From positions 806,001-870,000 of the forward strand of contig JADQAV010000002.1 in NCBI GenBank assembly GCA_019775845.1: a stretch of DNA of 64,000 nt, in the 5' to 3' direction. Under the pieces are notes generated by a model. It did not search any database. It worked only from the letters and a program-made list of their open reading frames with translations, and was not told the origin of the DNA. Both the position numbers and the translations under genes were made by a program. The stretch comes from Myrmaecium sp. VS I D KN 1. Its lineage: Eukaryota > Ascomycota > Dothideomycetes > Valsariales > Valsariaceae. Positions 22,971-35,404 of the stretch are shown here, one piece after another; position 1 is the stretch's first letter, and every line of letters begins with the position of its first letter.

Positions 22971-23264
22971 TTTTCTCCAGCCTGTTCCTGGCAGCGAACT
23001 TAACCACTACGGCGATAAGGCGGGATGGGACAGCAGGCTCCCACGCGTGTGCGTTCGGCCAGCAGGCACTGGTGGGCGGGTGAATGGATGGGGGCGGGTC
23101 ACTTTGCGATAGATATCGCGCCTTTTGCTCGATTACCGGATCGGGGCAACCGGGTGCAAGTGCGGGTGTTGCGAGCGGACGGGAATTCACCATCGGCCGA
23201 TAAGCGTTTATCTCTCCAGGAATTCAAACCACTCACATCCCCGGACAATTACTATGGAGCACTA

Positions 23265-23282
23265 CTGCTGCTGCTGCTGCTG
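23265..23282. repeat. (CTG)6 microsatellite
   Basis: Six CTG units in the upstream region of the MATE gene, followed closely by a CT-dinucleotide stretch. Confidence 0.85.
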
Positions 23283-23690
23283 TGCATCACTCACTCTCTC
23301 TCTCTCCCCATTCACACCTTGCAAGAACGGGAATGGATGATGATTCTTATCATTTCCGAAGCGGCCCCCCACCCCCCTTTCGTCGCACTAAACCGCCCCG
23401 ACCGCTCGCGTATTACTCATGCGATCAGGTAACAACTGTGCTACTGCAGGTGGAACAGACAAGGCTGGCCCCGGAAATTCCTCGCTTCCCGGCCGTCCCG
23501 CACGTCCCATTCCAGCGAGGCTGAGACAGGGCCGCGTCCGAGAGTCCGGAAGTGTGAGTGAGGGTGGATGCTGCAGGGCAGACCGATATATCCTCCTCCC
23601 CCATGGCTCGCTCACCACCTCACATTTCGTCTGATCTTTGCTCGTGCTTTGATCCGTCCACGCAGCAAGATTAGCAACACCATCTCGAAC

Positions 23691-25286
23691 ATGGTGAACA
23701 ACATCCCAGCTGCCGACTCGGGCAGAGACTCGATCGAAACATCGCCGCCGGATGAATACACCAGCCTTCTCCCCAAACCACCACCACCGTCCGACCGCCA
23801 GAGCGTCTACAGCCAGCACGACGGCGACATCGTTGATCTGAAATCAGAAGAGCGTTCCCCAACCGCCCTCATCCTCGCAGAGATCCTGCTGCTCCTGCGC
23901 GGCTCCATCCCCGTCATCCTCGCCTACACGCTGCAGAACAGCCTGCAAACCCTCTCCGTCCTCGTCGTCGGGCGGTCCTCGCCGCACCACCTGGCCGTCG
24001 CCGCCTTCTCATACATGTTCGCCATGTGCTCGGCCTGGCTCGTCGGCCTGGGCGGCACCACCGCCCTCGACACCCTCGCCTCGTCCACGTTCACGGGCAG
24101 CGGCAACAAGCACGACCTCGGCGTCCTGCTCCAGCGCGCCTTCCTCGTCCTCGGCCTCTTCTACGTCCCCGTCGCCGTCCTATGGGCCTGTTCGGAGCCG
24201 ATGTTCAGGGCGCTGGGCCAAGACGCTGACCTCTCGCGCGACAGCGCCCGCTTCCTCACCTGCCTCATCCCCGGCGGGCTGGGATACATCTACTTTGAAG
24301 CATTGAAAAAGTATTTACAGGCGCAAGGTCAGACCTCTCCAGTCCTGACCTCAGCAACCATGAGAACTAACACTACCTCAGGCATCATGCGACCGGGCAC
24401 CTACGTTCTCCTGCTCACCTCCCCCCTCAACCTCGCGCTCAACTACCTCTTCGTCTACACACTCAACCTCGGCCTCCTCGGCGCCCCCCTCGCCACGGGG
24501 CTCTCCTACTGGCTCTCCTTCACCCTGCTCGCCCTCTACGCCCGCCACATCGCCGGGCACGAATGCTGGGGCGGCTGGACATGGCAGAGCACCCGCCACC
24601 TGGGCCCCTTCGCCCGGCTCGCCTTCCTCGGCCTCGTGCACGTGGGCACGGAGTGGTGGGCGTTCGAGATCGTGGCCCTGGCCGCCGGCCGCCTGGGCCC
24701 CATCCCGCTCGCCGCCCAGAGCGTCGTCATGACCGCCGACCAGGTCCTCAACACCATCCCCTTCGGCGTCGGCGTCGCGGCGAGCGCCCGCGTCGGCAAC
24801 TTGCTCGGCGCTCGCGATGCGGCCGGCGCGGCGCGAGCCGCGCACGCCACCGCCTGGTTGAGCATGCTGCTCGGCGCGTGCGTCCTGGCTGTGCTGATGG
24901 CGACTCGGCACTCGTTCGCGCGCATCTTTAACGATGATGAGCGCGTCGTGCGGCTGACCGCAGAAGTCCTGCCTTACGTCGCCCTCTTCCAGATCGCGGA
25001 CGGGCTGAACGGCGGCTGTGGGGGGAGCTTGCGGGGCATGGGCCGCCAGCATGTGGGCGCGACGGTGAACCTGGTGAGCTACTACGGCGGTGCGCTGCCG
25101 CTGGGTGTTTGGCTGGCGTTTCACGGTTGGGGCCTCCAGGGCCTCTGGGTGGGACAGTGCGTCGCGCTCTATCTGGTCGGCTTTGGGGAGTGGGCGATCG
25201 TCGCGCTTAGCAACTGGGAGAGGGAGGTGGAGAAGGCGTTTGGTCGGATGGATACGGCGGAGCGGGTTGAGGCGGGTGCGCTGTGA
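23691..25286 (+). CDS. MATE-family multidrug/toxin exporter
   Basis: Predicted 513-aa transporter of the MATE (multidrug and toxic compound extrusion) family, which uses a cation gradient to export organic cations or metabolites. Exons are 23691-24327 and 24382-25286. The 54-bp intron (GTCAGA donor, CTAAC branch, TCAG acceptor) is a multiple of three without stops, so it could be mistaken for coding sequence; removing it joins YLQAQ to GIMRPGTYVLLL, as the family expects. The N-terminal ~60 residues are hydrophilic and contain DEYTSLLPKPPPPS. Twelve hydrophobic segments follow, with typical MATE wording (LAVAAFSYMFAMCSAWLVGL; PLAAQSVVMTADQVLNTIPFG; ASARVGNLLGA). An upstream in-frame ATG at 23568 is less likely because the added residues look like non-coding DNA. 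Confidence 0.9.
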   Translation: MVNNIPAADSGRDSIETSPPDEYTSLLPKPPPPSDRQSVYSQHDGDIVDLKSEERSPTALILAEILLLLRGSIPVILAYTLQNSLQTLSVLVVGRSSPHHLAVAAFSYMFAMCSAWLVGLGGTTALDTLASSTFTGSGNKHDLGVLLQRAFLVLGLFYVPVAVLWACSEPMFRALGQDADLSRDSARFLTCLIPGGLGYIYFEALKKYLQAQGQTSPVLTSATMRTNTTSGIMRPGTYVLLLTSPLNLALNYLFVYTLNLGLLGAPLATGLSYWLSFTLLALYARHIAGHECWGGWTWQSTRHLGPFARLAFLGLVHVGTEWWAFEIVALAAGRLGPIPLAAQSVVMTADQVLNTIPFGVGVAASARVGNLLGARDAAGAARAAHATAWLSMLLGACVLAVLMATRHSFARIFNDDERVVRLTAEVLPYVALFQIADGLNGGCGGSLRGMGRQHVGATVNLVSYYGGALPLGVWLAFHGWGLQGLWVGQCVALYLVGFGEWAIVALSNWEREVEKAFGRMDTAERVEAGAL

Positions 25287-26497
25287 GTGAAGGCGTTGTT
25301 ATCCTATCAGTTTATGCCGGGTTCTCTCGGATTTGTGCGGTGTGTGTATGAAGCTGCTACCGCCTGGGGGAGGAGATATGTGAATTTCGGGCGTGTAACG
25401 TTCTGATGATCAAAAATGAAATCGTAATAGAAATCCTCGAACCATGAACAGGTGGGAATGTGAGCAGATCGCCGAAATCGAGTGGAGAAACCCTGCCTTT
25501 CCGAACCTCTCCCTCCATGTGAGCTGTGGATACGCAAAACTCGCCAAAGCCCGTAAACTGCAGAAGTTTAGCAAGGCTCACTTCAACAGCAATGCCGTGA
25601 GATCTCCTTGATAGGAGAGATAAGGACGCAAGGCAGAGGTGGGGTGTGAACCAGCCGGTCCCCACTCACAACATGTCGCGCTTGCGTCTTGGCTTCCCTT
25701 TTCGGCCGTCCCGCCGGTTTTCCCCAGGTCCTCTCGGGTCCCACACGACCCCACCGACATGCCACCACAGCCGAACTCACAACCTCCCCAAGCTTCTCCC
25801 CCGACCTGCTCCATTCGGCATGGGATGACGGCGTTCGGGTGGGTGACGAGACGGTCCGGCGAGGCTACGTGCCGGGACAGCCTTGCTTGAGTCCATTGCT
25901 AAATCACATTTCGTGATCGTACCGAGTCCTACCACTTATCACCTATCATTCTCTCCGCTGGAGCACAATTATTGCCTCCGATAAGACCAGATACGGGTTT
26001 GCCCATAGGAAAGCCCTTCTGCAGAACCCATTCATCCGGCATATGCAGACGCCGTGGAGCAACCGAGGGCTTATCGGAGACTCCTCACTTGCGTCTCGTT
26101 CTACAAGTTGAGTTAGTCTGGCCGGGATGAGATGGCTTCATCATCGGACCGTGGGGTAGCTGGACCAGGGCGACGACTAGAGCAAGCATCATGCTCATGA
26201 ATATGCCTCTCCAGATTGACAGGCATTATCCACACATGGTCAGAGCAATAGCCGTGTGCCAACCTCGTCATAGCAACAGCTGCTCCACTCCGGGCTCGCA
26301 CGACCGAGCACACTACGCTGCAAAGCTTGTACCATAGCTCCCCGCATCAGCTATATATGTAGCCTGCCAGCTCGAGCTCAGCGTGCGTCCATCATTGAAA
26401 AAGCACATGCTTCTCCTCCTCTTCTCCTACATCTTCGTCCCCATCACCCTCCCCATCCTCCTCTTTATCTCCGACATCGAAAAGGAGAGCCGCACCA
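25287..26497. other. Intergenic region, no gene seen
   Basis: About 1.2 kb between the MATE and agmatinase-like genes. The open frames are short and unlike known proteins. The right end should include the agmatinase promoter; a TATATATG word lies near 26.35 kb, about 145 bases before the start codon, and could act as a TATA element. Confidence 0.45.
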
Positions 26498-28030
26498 ATG
26501 ATTCTTCCCGCCTTGAGCCTCGCTGCCCTGGCAGCTGTAGCTTCTGCCCACGGCAACCATGACCAGACCCCGGTTGCTGGGCCTCACCAAGGGCTGTGGT
26601 ATAACACGCTGCCTGGTGACGGTGGCACGCAGGTAGGTTCGGCATCACCACTTCCTGGACCTTTCAATTGACCAATGCGATCAAGGCCGACTCCGTCTTC
26701 TCCGGCATCTCCACTTTCGGGAGACTTCCCTACTTCCCTTGCCTGTCCAGCGAGGCTGAGCGATACGACATCGCTTTTCTCGGTACACCTCCCTTTCTCC
26801 TTACGCTCACCAGGCCGCAGCACTAACATTCACCCTCCTGCAGGCGCTCCTTTCGACACGGGCACCTCCTACAGACCCGGCGCTCGTTTCGGCCCAAGCG
26901 GCATCCGACAAGGTTCTCGCCGTCTCAATCTCTAGTACGTCCCCCCGTGTTGGAAGGCAACCACGCTTACCCCACGCAAAAAACGGCACAAATAAGGCTC
27001 ACGAAGACTCGGAATCAGCGGCGGGTACAACGTCCCCCTGCAGGCGAACCCCTTCCACAGCGATCTGAAAGTGCTCGATTGCGGCGATATCCCCGTGACC
27101 TCGTAAGGCTTCCCCCTTCCAGTCCTATTCAGTGGATGAGCACAGGTTGTTAACGCAGTCGGATGTACGATGAAAAGATACGACAACGACTGGGCGATCC
27201 AGCAGATTGAAGACGGCCACAACAGCCTGCTGATGCGCAAGCCGCACACGGACGCGCACAAGCCGGGGTTGTCGAAGGCGGGCAAGACGTTGCCGCGCAT
27301 CATCACCCTCGGCGGCGACCACACCATCACCCTCCCCCTGCTGCGGAGCATCAACCGAGCCTACGGGCCGGTGACAGTGATTCACTTCGACAGCCACCTG
27401 TACGTTTCCTCTTCCTCCCCTCCCCCCTTCCCCACACACCCCTAACACCCCCCACCCCAAAAAAACAGCGACACCTGGAAACCCAAAGTCTTCGGCGGTT
27501 CCCCCAGCAAAACCGCCTCCATCAACCACGGCACGTACTTCTACCACGCCGCCATGGAAGGCCTGCTGAAAAACGATACCAACATCCACGCCGGCATCCG
27601 CACCACGCTGTCGGGCCCCTCCGACTACGACAACGACGGCTACTGCGGCTTCGCCATCGTCGAAGCCCGCGAGATCGACCGCCCCGACGGCGCTGAAGGC
27701 ATCATCCAGCGCATCCGCGAGCGCGTCGACCCCGATGGGACCGGGGAAAACCCTATCTACCTCTCCATCGACATCGACACCATCGACCCGGCGTTTGCGC
27801 CGGGGACGGGTACGCCGGAGACCGGCGGCTGGTCGACGAGGGAGATCCGCACGATCATTCGCGGATTGGATGGGCTGAATTTGATTGGAGCCGATATTGT
27901 GGAGGTGGCGCCGGCGTACGATACGAATGCGGAGTTGACGACGATGGCGGCGGCGGATGTGCTGTTTGAGGTTATGACGATCATGACGAAGAAGGGCCCG
28001 TTGACGGTGGCGGAGAGGGAGGATTTGTAG
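26498..28030 (+). CDS. Agmatinase/arginase-family ureohydrolase with signal peptide
   Basis: Binuclear manganese ureohydrolase, predicted 396 aa in six exons: 26498-26632, 26686-26782, 26844-26934, 27019-27102, 27178-27399, 27469-28030. Agmatinases cleave agmatine to putrescine and urea; close fungal relatives act on guanidinobutyrate, and the sequence does not separate the two. The metal-binding motifs are present: GGDHT, DSHLDTW (usually DAHLD) and [19 protein letters not shown]. The N-terminus [17 protein letters not shown] is a good signal peptide, so the enzyme probably enters the secretory pathway. The exon 4/5 junction is the least certain: the acceptor AG at 27176-27177 was chosen because it restores [18 protein letters not shown]. 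The other junctions have clear signals. Confidence 0.88.
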
Positions 28031-28543
28031 AGGATAAAGGATAGGGGGTTGGGGGAGTTGGGGGAGTTGGAAGGAGTTGGAAGGAGTTGCTGGTTGGTGG
28101 GGGAGGGTGTTGGTGATGGCAGTTTGGGAGTGTGTAAAGACGTTTATGTTGTTGTGGATGGAAAGATGTGGGAGCTGATATGAAGGATATGAGAATGAGT
28201 TTGAGACGAATGAATGCAAGGGAAAGACTTCGAAAAACTGAGGGTTTTCTCATCTTCAACTCTTTTCACTCTGATGACCCTATGATACCCGGACGTTTCC
28301 ATGGGCAGCAAGTACTTTGTCCATTGTCTGTACTTGAACGTTTGTGGGCAGAGTACACGTTCAGAGAAGAACATTGATATTTTGGCAATTAACCGGAAGA
28401 GTCGTCAAACGCATATAGAAGGTAATACATCAATGATCAATATTCAAATGGCAGCATTAATAACGTCAACTTAAAAATAATAATAGAAAAAGAAAAGGAA
28501 TGAATGGACGAAAAGAAAGGCCGAAACTAGCAACGTGAGTTTC
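28031..28543. other. Intergenic region between convergent genes
   Basis: About 0.5 kb of probable 3' UTRs. It begins with a G/T-rich stretch containing short GGAGTTGG repeats near 28.05-28.09 kb and becomes A/T-rich around 28.47 kb. No gene is seen. Confidence 0.5.
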
Positions 28544-30304
28544 TCACTCAATCATCCGCCACAACTCCGAATCCCTCCTCCGCTCCTTCACCACCCACTC
28601 CACCGCCCCATCCAACAACTCCGCAAAGCGCGGCGGATCCTCCGCCGCCGCGAACCTTCCCAAGCCCTGCATGACATGGACCTGCAGGTTCGGAATCTTA
28701 TCCGCCTCCAGGCCCGGCGGCAGCGTGCCAGCCGTCTCCAGGTCCCGAGACCCGGCGAGGATGTAGAGCGGGGAGCTGCGAGAGGGTTTGGGGTGGAAGC
28801 GGGAGGGGTCGGTGGTGGAGCGGGGGGTCCCGGAGGACGAGGAGGAGGCGAAGAAGGAGAGGTCCCCATGCAGGAGGGAGGGGTGTTGGGAGGCGTGGAT
28901 GTGGTAGATGAGCCGCTTTCGGGGGGCCGGGGTGGATGGGGAGAGGAGCTGCGAGGGTGGTGGATATCAGTAGTTATAGAGTGGAGTAGAGGGGAAGGGA
29001 AGGATAGGAGTGTGGACATACGCTATAAGCCCACTCGGCGTTCCACAAGCTCTGATCGATGAAAGGCGACAGTCGCTGGAAAAGGCGATGGGGGAGGTGG
29101 GCATCGGACCTAAAAAGCGCTTCACGTCAGCAGCAGCCATCACACATACCGGGAGACGCCATGAGGAGGACACTCACGCCTGCACCACCACCACGCCCCC
29201 CAACCCCATCTCATCCGCCCTCAACGCAACCGCAAACCCAGCCTTCCCCTCCGCCACAACCAACGGCTTCTTCAACCCCAACGTCCTCACAACCTCCCTC
29301 AGCACCGCCAAATACGCCTCCTCCGTCACCGCCCACCCGCCACCACCACCATCCTCAACCGGGAAACTACCCCCATGCCCAGGCAAGTCATACGCATACA
29401 TATTGCATCGCTGGCGCAACCGCCCATCACCCATAACATCATGAAACATCCGACTGTCCCCACCCGCCGCATGCAAGAACAGCACGGGGATCTTGCCCGT
29501 CCCGCTCGAGAACAGCGCCAGCCGACACCGACCCCACACCGGCGCCGTCACCGTCACGTACCGGCACGTCACCGCGTCCGCCGGCTCGCGCTCCTTCCGC
29601 AGCGCCTTGCGGGGCGGCTCCCCGGACGCCGCCGCCTCCGCCGCTGCTGCGGCTGCCAGGGGTGACGTGGGCTCCGTGTCCTCCGCTCGGTTCCGGCCGT
29701 GCGCGGCGTCGCGCAGGAGTTCCAGGGCCCGACGCCATAGGTGCGGGGTCTGGGCCCAGACGAGCAGGTCGCCGAGGACGCAGGCCTCGTCTTCCTTCTC
29801 CCCTTCCTTGCCGCCGCCGCCGGCCCGCTCGCTGGCGGCGAGGAGGCCGAAGTAGCTGTGCTCCGCCCGCCCGGACGGGTCGGGCTGGAAGAAGCGGGTC
29901 CACTGCGCGGTGGACGCGGTGAGGGTGTAGCGGGCGTCGGCGCTGGAGCTGGCGGCGTAGGCGGACGCGGCGCCCTCGGAGATCTTGATGAGGATGGTGG
30001 TGTGGTTTGCTGCGGAGGGAGGGGCGTGATGGCTGCCGCTGCTGTGGCTGTCGCGACGGTTGTGGGGACCGGCGCGGCTGTGCGGCAGCGCGGCGATGCC
30101 GAAGGTGAGGGCGTCTGGGAGGCTGGAGGGGGCGATGATGGAGAGAAATTCGGCGTCGGTGTTGAGGAGCGAGGTTAGGTGGCCGAGTACCTCGTCGCCG
30201 CCGAGGGCGCTGGGCAGGTCGCTGGAGGCTTTGTTGGATGTTTCCATGGCGGCGGGCACGGATGTGCTGGGCTGGAGCGGCGAGGATTGCTCCATGGTGG
30301 TCAT
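28544..30304 (-). CDS. Alpha/beta-hydrolase-fold protein, probably catalytically inactive
   Basis: Predicted 539 aa; exons on the minus strand 29178-30304, 29022-29109 and 28544-28948, with all phases consistent. The N-terminal ~230 residues are unfamiliar, with His/Ser-rich and Ala-rich loops. From about residue 240 an alpha/beta-hydrolase fold is readable: IPVLFLHAAGGDSRMFHDVM, then YAYDLPGHGGS. Where family members have a GxSxG nucleophile elbow (GASMAG in remembered homologues), this protein reads AEGKAG (residues 351-356) with no serine. The usual histidine motif GLGHF is GLGRF, with Arg503 in its place. Loss of both residues argues for a non-catalytic role such as binding or sensing. 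The later helices (RLFQRLSPFIDQSLWNAEWA) match the family well, so the model itself is sound. A TATA-like tract lies about 100 bases upstream. Confidence 0.78.
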
Positions 30305-30401
30305 ATTCTCCGGGTTTTGTGACTTAGTTTTCTGTCTGTTTTGCTTCCGGAAGACAGCGCTGATGTTTGCGATCTATACGAGAGAATGACGGCGGATTAC
30401 T

Positions 30402-30413
30402 TATATATATATA
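30402..30413 (-). promoter_or_regulatory. TATA-like element
   Basis: An uninterrupted TATATATATATA tract lies about 98 bases upstream of the start codon of the minus-strand hydrolase-fold gene, at a suitable distance for a TATA box with a short 5' UTR. Confidence 0.4.
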
Positions 30414-31451
30414 CACTCCCACCAGCCGGGGTACAACCAATGTGGTGCAGTGCGGGGGAAGAACCGGGGCGACCGGTCATCATGTGTTCTCACCCCACGA
30501 TCTCTACCCCGCAACGCGCATTGGTGTGTTCACTGCTTCCAAGAGATGTGATCATCCGCCCTGCCATCCGTGGTCCTTCTGGATGGCCGTGGACCCTTTC
30601 CTCAGCGAGATCCGGAGCCGGTGCGGGGTCACACAAGCCATCGGTTCTCGCTGACGTGAGACGGTTGGCCTCATTGGGTCGTCACCGTTGGTAAACTAGT
30701 CTTGTCCCCGAGTAAGGGACATTTAGTCCAACACATGACTCGCTCACGATCATCGGAGTATATGATTGAGGCTGGTAAGCGGATCTGTATAACATGCATA
30801 TATAAGGAACGATCACGCTCCACGACCTCCTTTAACTATTCTGACTACAGAAAGTGTGACCTCCTAAAGATTGCACAAGGAGCCATAATAATTCTTCCCT
30901 GACGAGTTATACACGGAGTATGCTTCTTTCGAGTGTACATGCTGCTTCCCCGCCCGGGTTACGTTACTAGATATGGAGCAGGAGCTCACTTACAGTGTGG
31001 TAACTGGCCAAACTTCCCGGCCTCCACAGTTCTGAGAACGAGTTTGAGTACATTTGCTATAGGCTCAATGGAGCCATTGATGATTCTGAAGGATAGTTGA
31101 TATCCAAGAAAAGAAAGTGGAACGAGAAAGCCCAGCATGGATAAGTAGCGACCACATAACTCGAAAAGCGCCATCGAAAACCGACAAGAGAACATAAGAA
31201 GGGGCAAAAAGAAAGATGCACGAAAATCCGGATATATCACACAACACCCGCCAGACGCCAGAGAAACACGCCCGCATGTTGAACCCAAACGAAAGGAGAC
31301 GGAGAAAAGAGAAGAAAGGGAAGGAACTAACGATAACAGTCAACACCCCAACACCCGAAACCCAACCGTTCCTCTCCCCAGGCAGCACTCGTCTCCGCCT
31401 CCACTTCCATACCCCCACCCCCCGACAGCAGCCAACACACTCCCAGCCCCG
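30414..31451. other. Intergenic region, no gene seen
   Basis: About 1 kb upstream of the hydrolase-fold gene and downstream of the small membrane protein gene. The open frames are short and not family-like. I see no repeats or structured RNA. Confidence 0.45.
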
Positions 31452-31892
31452 CTACCCCCTCCGCCCCATCTCCGGCGTCAGAACAGCAGTTTTCCCGCCG
31501 GAATGGCGCGGGGATTCATAGACCGTCGATAACGACGACGACGAAGAAGAGGCGGGGTACGGCGTGTATTGCGGCGGTGGCATGGCATACAGATCTCCAT
31601 TCGGCTGCTGGTACGGCGGCGGCGGTGGTTGTGAGGAGGAAGCCTGCTGGTTGATTGTAGGAGGAGGAGGATAGTATGTTTGAGGAGGGTTGTTGTTACT
31701 CTGCCGGCCGTCTTTGCCCTCTTGCGGTGGCGGGGGTCCTCGATATGCACCGTGCTGCTGCTGTTGCTGCTGTTGTTGGAAGGCGATCGCGTCGGCTTCT
31801 GCGGCCAGTCGGCGCTTCTCTCGTTTGTTTTTGTTGTGACGGTGGATGAGGTAGGCGGCGAGGACGATTTCGAGGCCGCCGAGGATCACCAT
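31452..31892 (-). CDS. Small single-pass membrane protein with poly-Q/Pro-rich tail
   Basis: Single-exon gene, 146 aa, not assigned to a named family. The N-terminal segment VILGGLEIVLAAYLI is hydrophobic and is followed at once by a strongly basic stretch (HRHNKNKREKRR), so the protein is probably anchored with its tail in the cytosol. The tail contains an eight-Gln run, PPPP and PPPPP motifs, several Tyr-Pro repeats (PPPQYTPYP) and a Ser run. Such tails often bind WW or SH3 domains, but this is inference. Its composition and layout resemble small fungal membrane proteins of unknown function. No homology evidence beyond this. Confidence 0.65.
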   Translation of the reverse strand: MVILGGLEIVLAAYLIHRHNKNKREKRRLAAEADAIAFQQQQQQQQHGAYRGPPPPQEGKDGRQSNNNPPQTYYPPPPTINQQASSSQPPPPPYQQPNGDLYAMPPPQYTPYPASSSSSSLSTVYESPRHSGGKTAVLTPEMGRRG

Positions 31893-33749
31893 GGTGGTGA
31901 TGAGGATGGGTGGCGATTGGTTTCTTCTTGTTTTGCTTCCTCTTTTTTTTCCTCCTGCTTCCTTCTGGTTGTGAGGTGCTTCTGCTGTGGCTTATTGAGT
32001 TGAGGTACTGCGATGTGTATATGTATGTGTGTATAGAGGAACACTGCCCGAAGCAAATGAGTGCAGCAAAAGAAGTAGACATGCGATCATTATATCTATG
32101 TGAACCGCCGCAAGTCACTGCGCCCCAGCAAGCGCGGGGGGCTGTGCAAGTGACATCACGAACCAATCAGAAAGCCTAACTGTCAGCCTGTCAACGGTAG
32201 GTGGATCAGACATCGATCCGGCCGACTCGCCGAGATTCCCGTGGCGCAAGTGGCGCGGGAGGCGCGGCATTGTCGCCTTCGTGCCTGACGTGCCTGGCAT
32301 CGCCTTCGTGCCTCGGGCACGCATGGCCATCGCATGGCATGTAGGATTGACACCTGTAGGGTACTGAGTACATACTGTAGGTACCTACAAGTACAAATGC
32401 AGATACCTTCATTGGTAGTCCTGACTGGCTGCCGCCACCGGTTCACGTCCCTCTGAAACCGCATGAACGCCGAGCTTGGCGATGCTCGGTCGGTATTGTA
32501 CCATCCGTCACTGACAGTTTGCATTACAGCTGCAGTACCACCACATTTGCATCTGATAAGGATAACGACATCACTGCTGCCCGTATCCATGGCTTTCTGA
32601 CCTACTGGCATGTGAAAGAAGAAGTCCAAGTCGGGCGCGATGGAGGTTGGGAGTGATGGATGCCGGGGATGGAAGGTCGCTAGCTATGCATTCTCTCGAG
32701 TCCATCTCCTCCTCCCTGCAGACCAGACGGTATCTATTTTACTATCTAGCTTCTCCTGTAGCGAGTAAACGCTCTCCTCCAGAACGAGGTCGTTCAACAG
32801 TCTGATGCTATCACGCGGGCATCCTCGCCCTCATCTCTTGCCGGATCGCGCGATCCAATCCTGACCATCAAACTCACCTCGTCCCAGTCGAGGTTGATAT
32901 CACCTAGTCTCAGTCCAGGTCCATCCCGGACCCAAGAGCAGTGCGGACGCTACAGTATCAACGCTATCGACGGAGCTTCGTCTTCAAGTTAAGCTTATGA
33001 TAAGCGCCCATCCATCGCGTCCCCCTCCCCCGCGCATCCCCCTGTCTCATGCTCACCTTCCTGATCTCGTCTAGAGCGGGAAGGATTCTGAGGGAAAAAA
33101 CGCCATCCGCCGCCATTCCATCCTCACACCCACCCCCCCACCTCCTCCATCGTGTCCGTCATTCCGCCATCGCACGGGAACCATCCCCCTCGTGGCCCCC
33201 GAGGTTCCCGAACAAAGCCGCGTCCCCGTCCCCGTCCGTCCCGCCCCGTGCTTAGACACCAGCCTGGAACGAGCTCGTGGTGACGACAGGGGGGAGGGAG
33301 AGGTGGAAGCGGACAATGTTGCGATATCACCGAGACGTCTCGTAATCGCCAGACCGGGGTTCACCTATCGACAAGTCTTCCTACCTACCTTTCCAGAAGC
33401 CCTCTGTGTCCGTTGGCGTCTTGGAACTCTGCTTCATTCTCTTGGCAACTGCCTTTTCCTGATGGCTTGCATCCCCGATGTCCTGCATGTCTGAGAAGAA
33501 GCTGGCGTCCACCTTTCTCTTTTCCCTCGAACTCACCTTTTCGTTGTCTTTGTCGTCTTCGAGAGAATCGATAGCGTGCTATCGGGTCCTCCGAACCCAT
33601 CCCGCCCACCGTGCGGACACGCTCGGCCTTTTCTTTCTGGAGGCGCCGCTGGAGGGGTTGGTTCATGGGTGGAGGAAACAGAGTGGGATGAGCCGAGGGT
33701 CATGAGAGACATGCAGGTCGATGTCTAAGAGTCCATGTGGATAGAGACG
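31893..33749. other. Intergenic region with partial direct repeat
   Basis: About 1.9 kb with no convincing gene. A CCAATCA box at 32163-32169 lies about 270 bases upstream of the small membrane protein gene. A 14-bp direct repeat occurs at 32.27-32.31 kb. Pyrimidine-rich DNA follows near 33.02-33.14 kb. Confidence 0.45.
32273..32313. repeat. Direct repeat of 14 bp
   Basis: TCGCCTTCGTGCCT occurs twice (32273-32286 and 32300-32313), each preceded by a GGCAT word, giving an approximate 27-bp tandem unit in non-coding DNA. Confidence 0.6.
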
Positions 33750-33769
33750 GAGAGAGAGAGAGAGAGAGA
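33750..33769. repeat. (GA)10 microsatellite
   Basis: Ten GA units lie just upstream of the subtilase TATA box. Confidence 0.85.
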
Positions 33770-33797
33770 AAGGAAGGTGGTGTAGAGAACTGAGAGA

Positions 33798-33805
33798 TAT
33801 AAAAG
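33798..33805 (+). promoter_or_regulatory. TATA box of the subtilase gene
   Basis: TATAAAAG lies 102 bases before the start codon, a normal spacing for a TATA-driven fungal gene. The GA repeat lies directly upstream. Confidence 0.6.
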
Positions 33806-33899
33806 AGAGCGCTGCCGCCTGGGTTTTCAGCATCATCCCCTCGAGCCAGCTCGGTTTTCCATACCTAAACGCCTAGGATCTCTCTCATCTCTGCCCATC

Positions 33900-35404
<1,505 letters not shown>

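Larger units (their letters stand above)
22557..23690. promoter_or_regulatory. Divergent promoter region (MFS / MATE) with simple repeats
   Basis: This 1.1-kb interval between two divergent efflux-pump genes contains a long G homopolymer with two unresolved bases, a CTG repeat, and a CT repeat at about 23291-23307. I found no clear TATA box. The presence of Ns means sequence or length here may be incomplete. Confidence 0.4.

Noticed and set aside
22804-23193. Open frames crossing the poly-G/NN stretch
   Set aside because: Their apparent Gly or Pro runs come from the homopolymer and ambiguous bases; there is no coding evidence.
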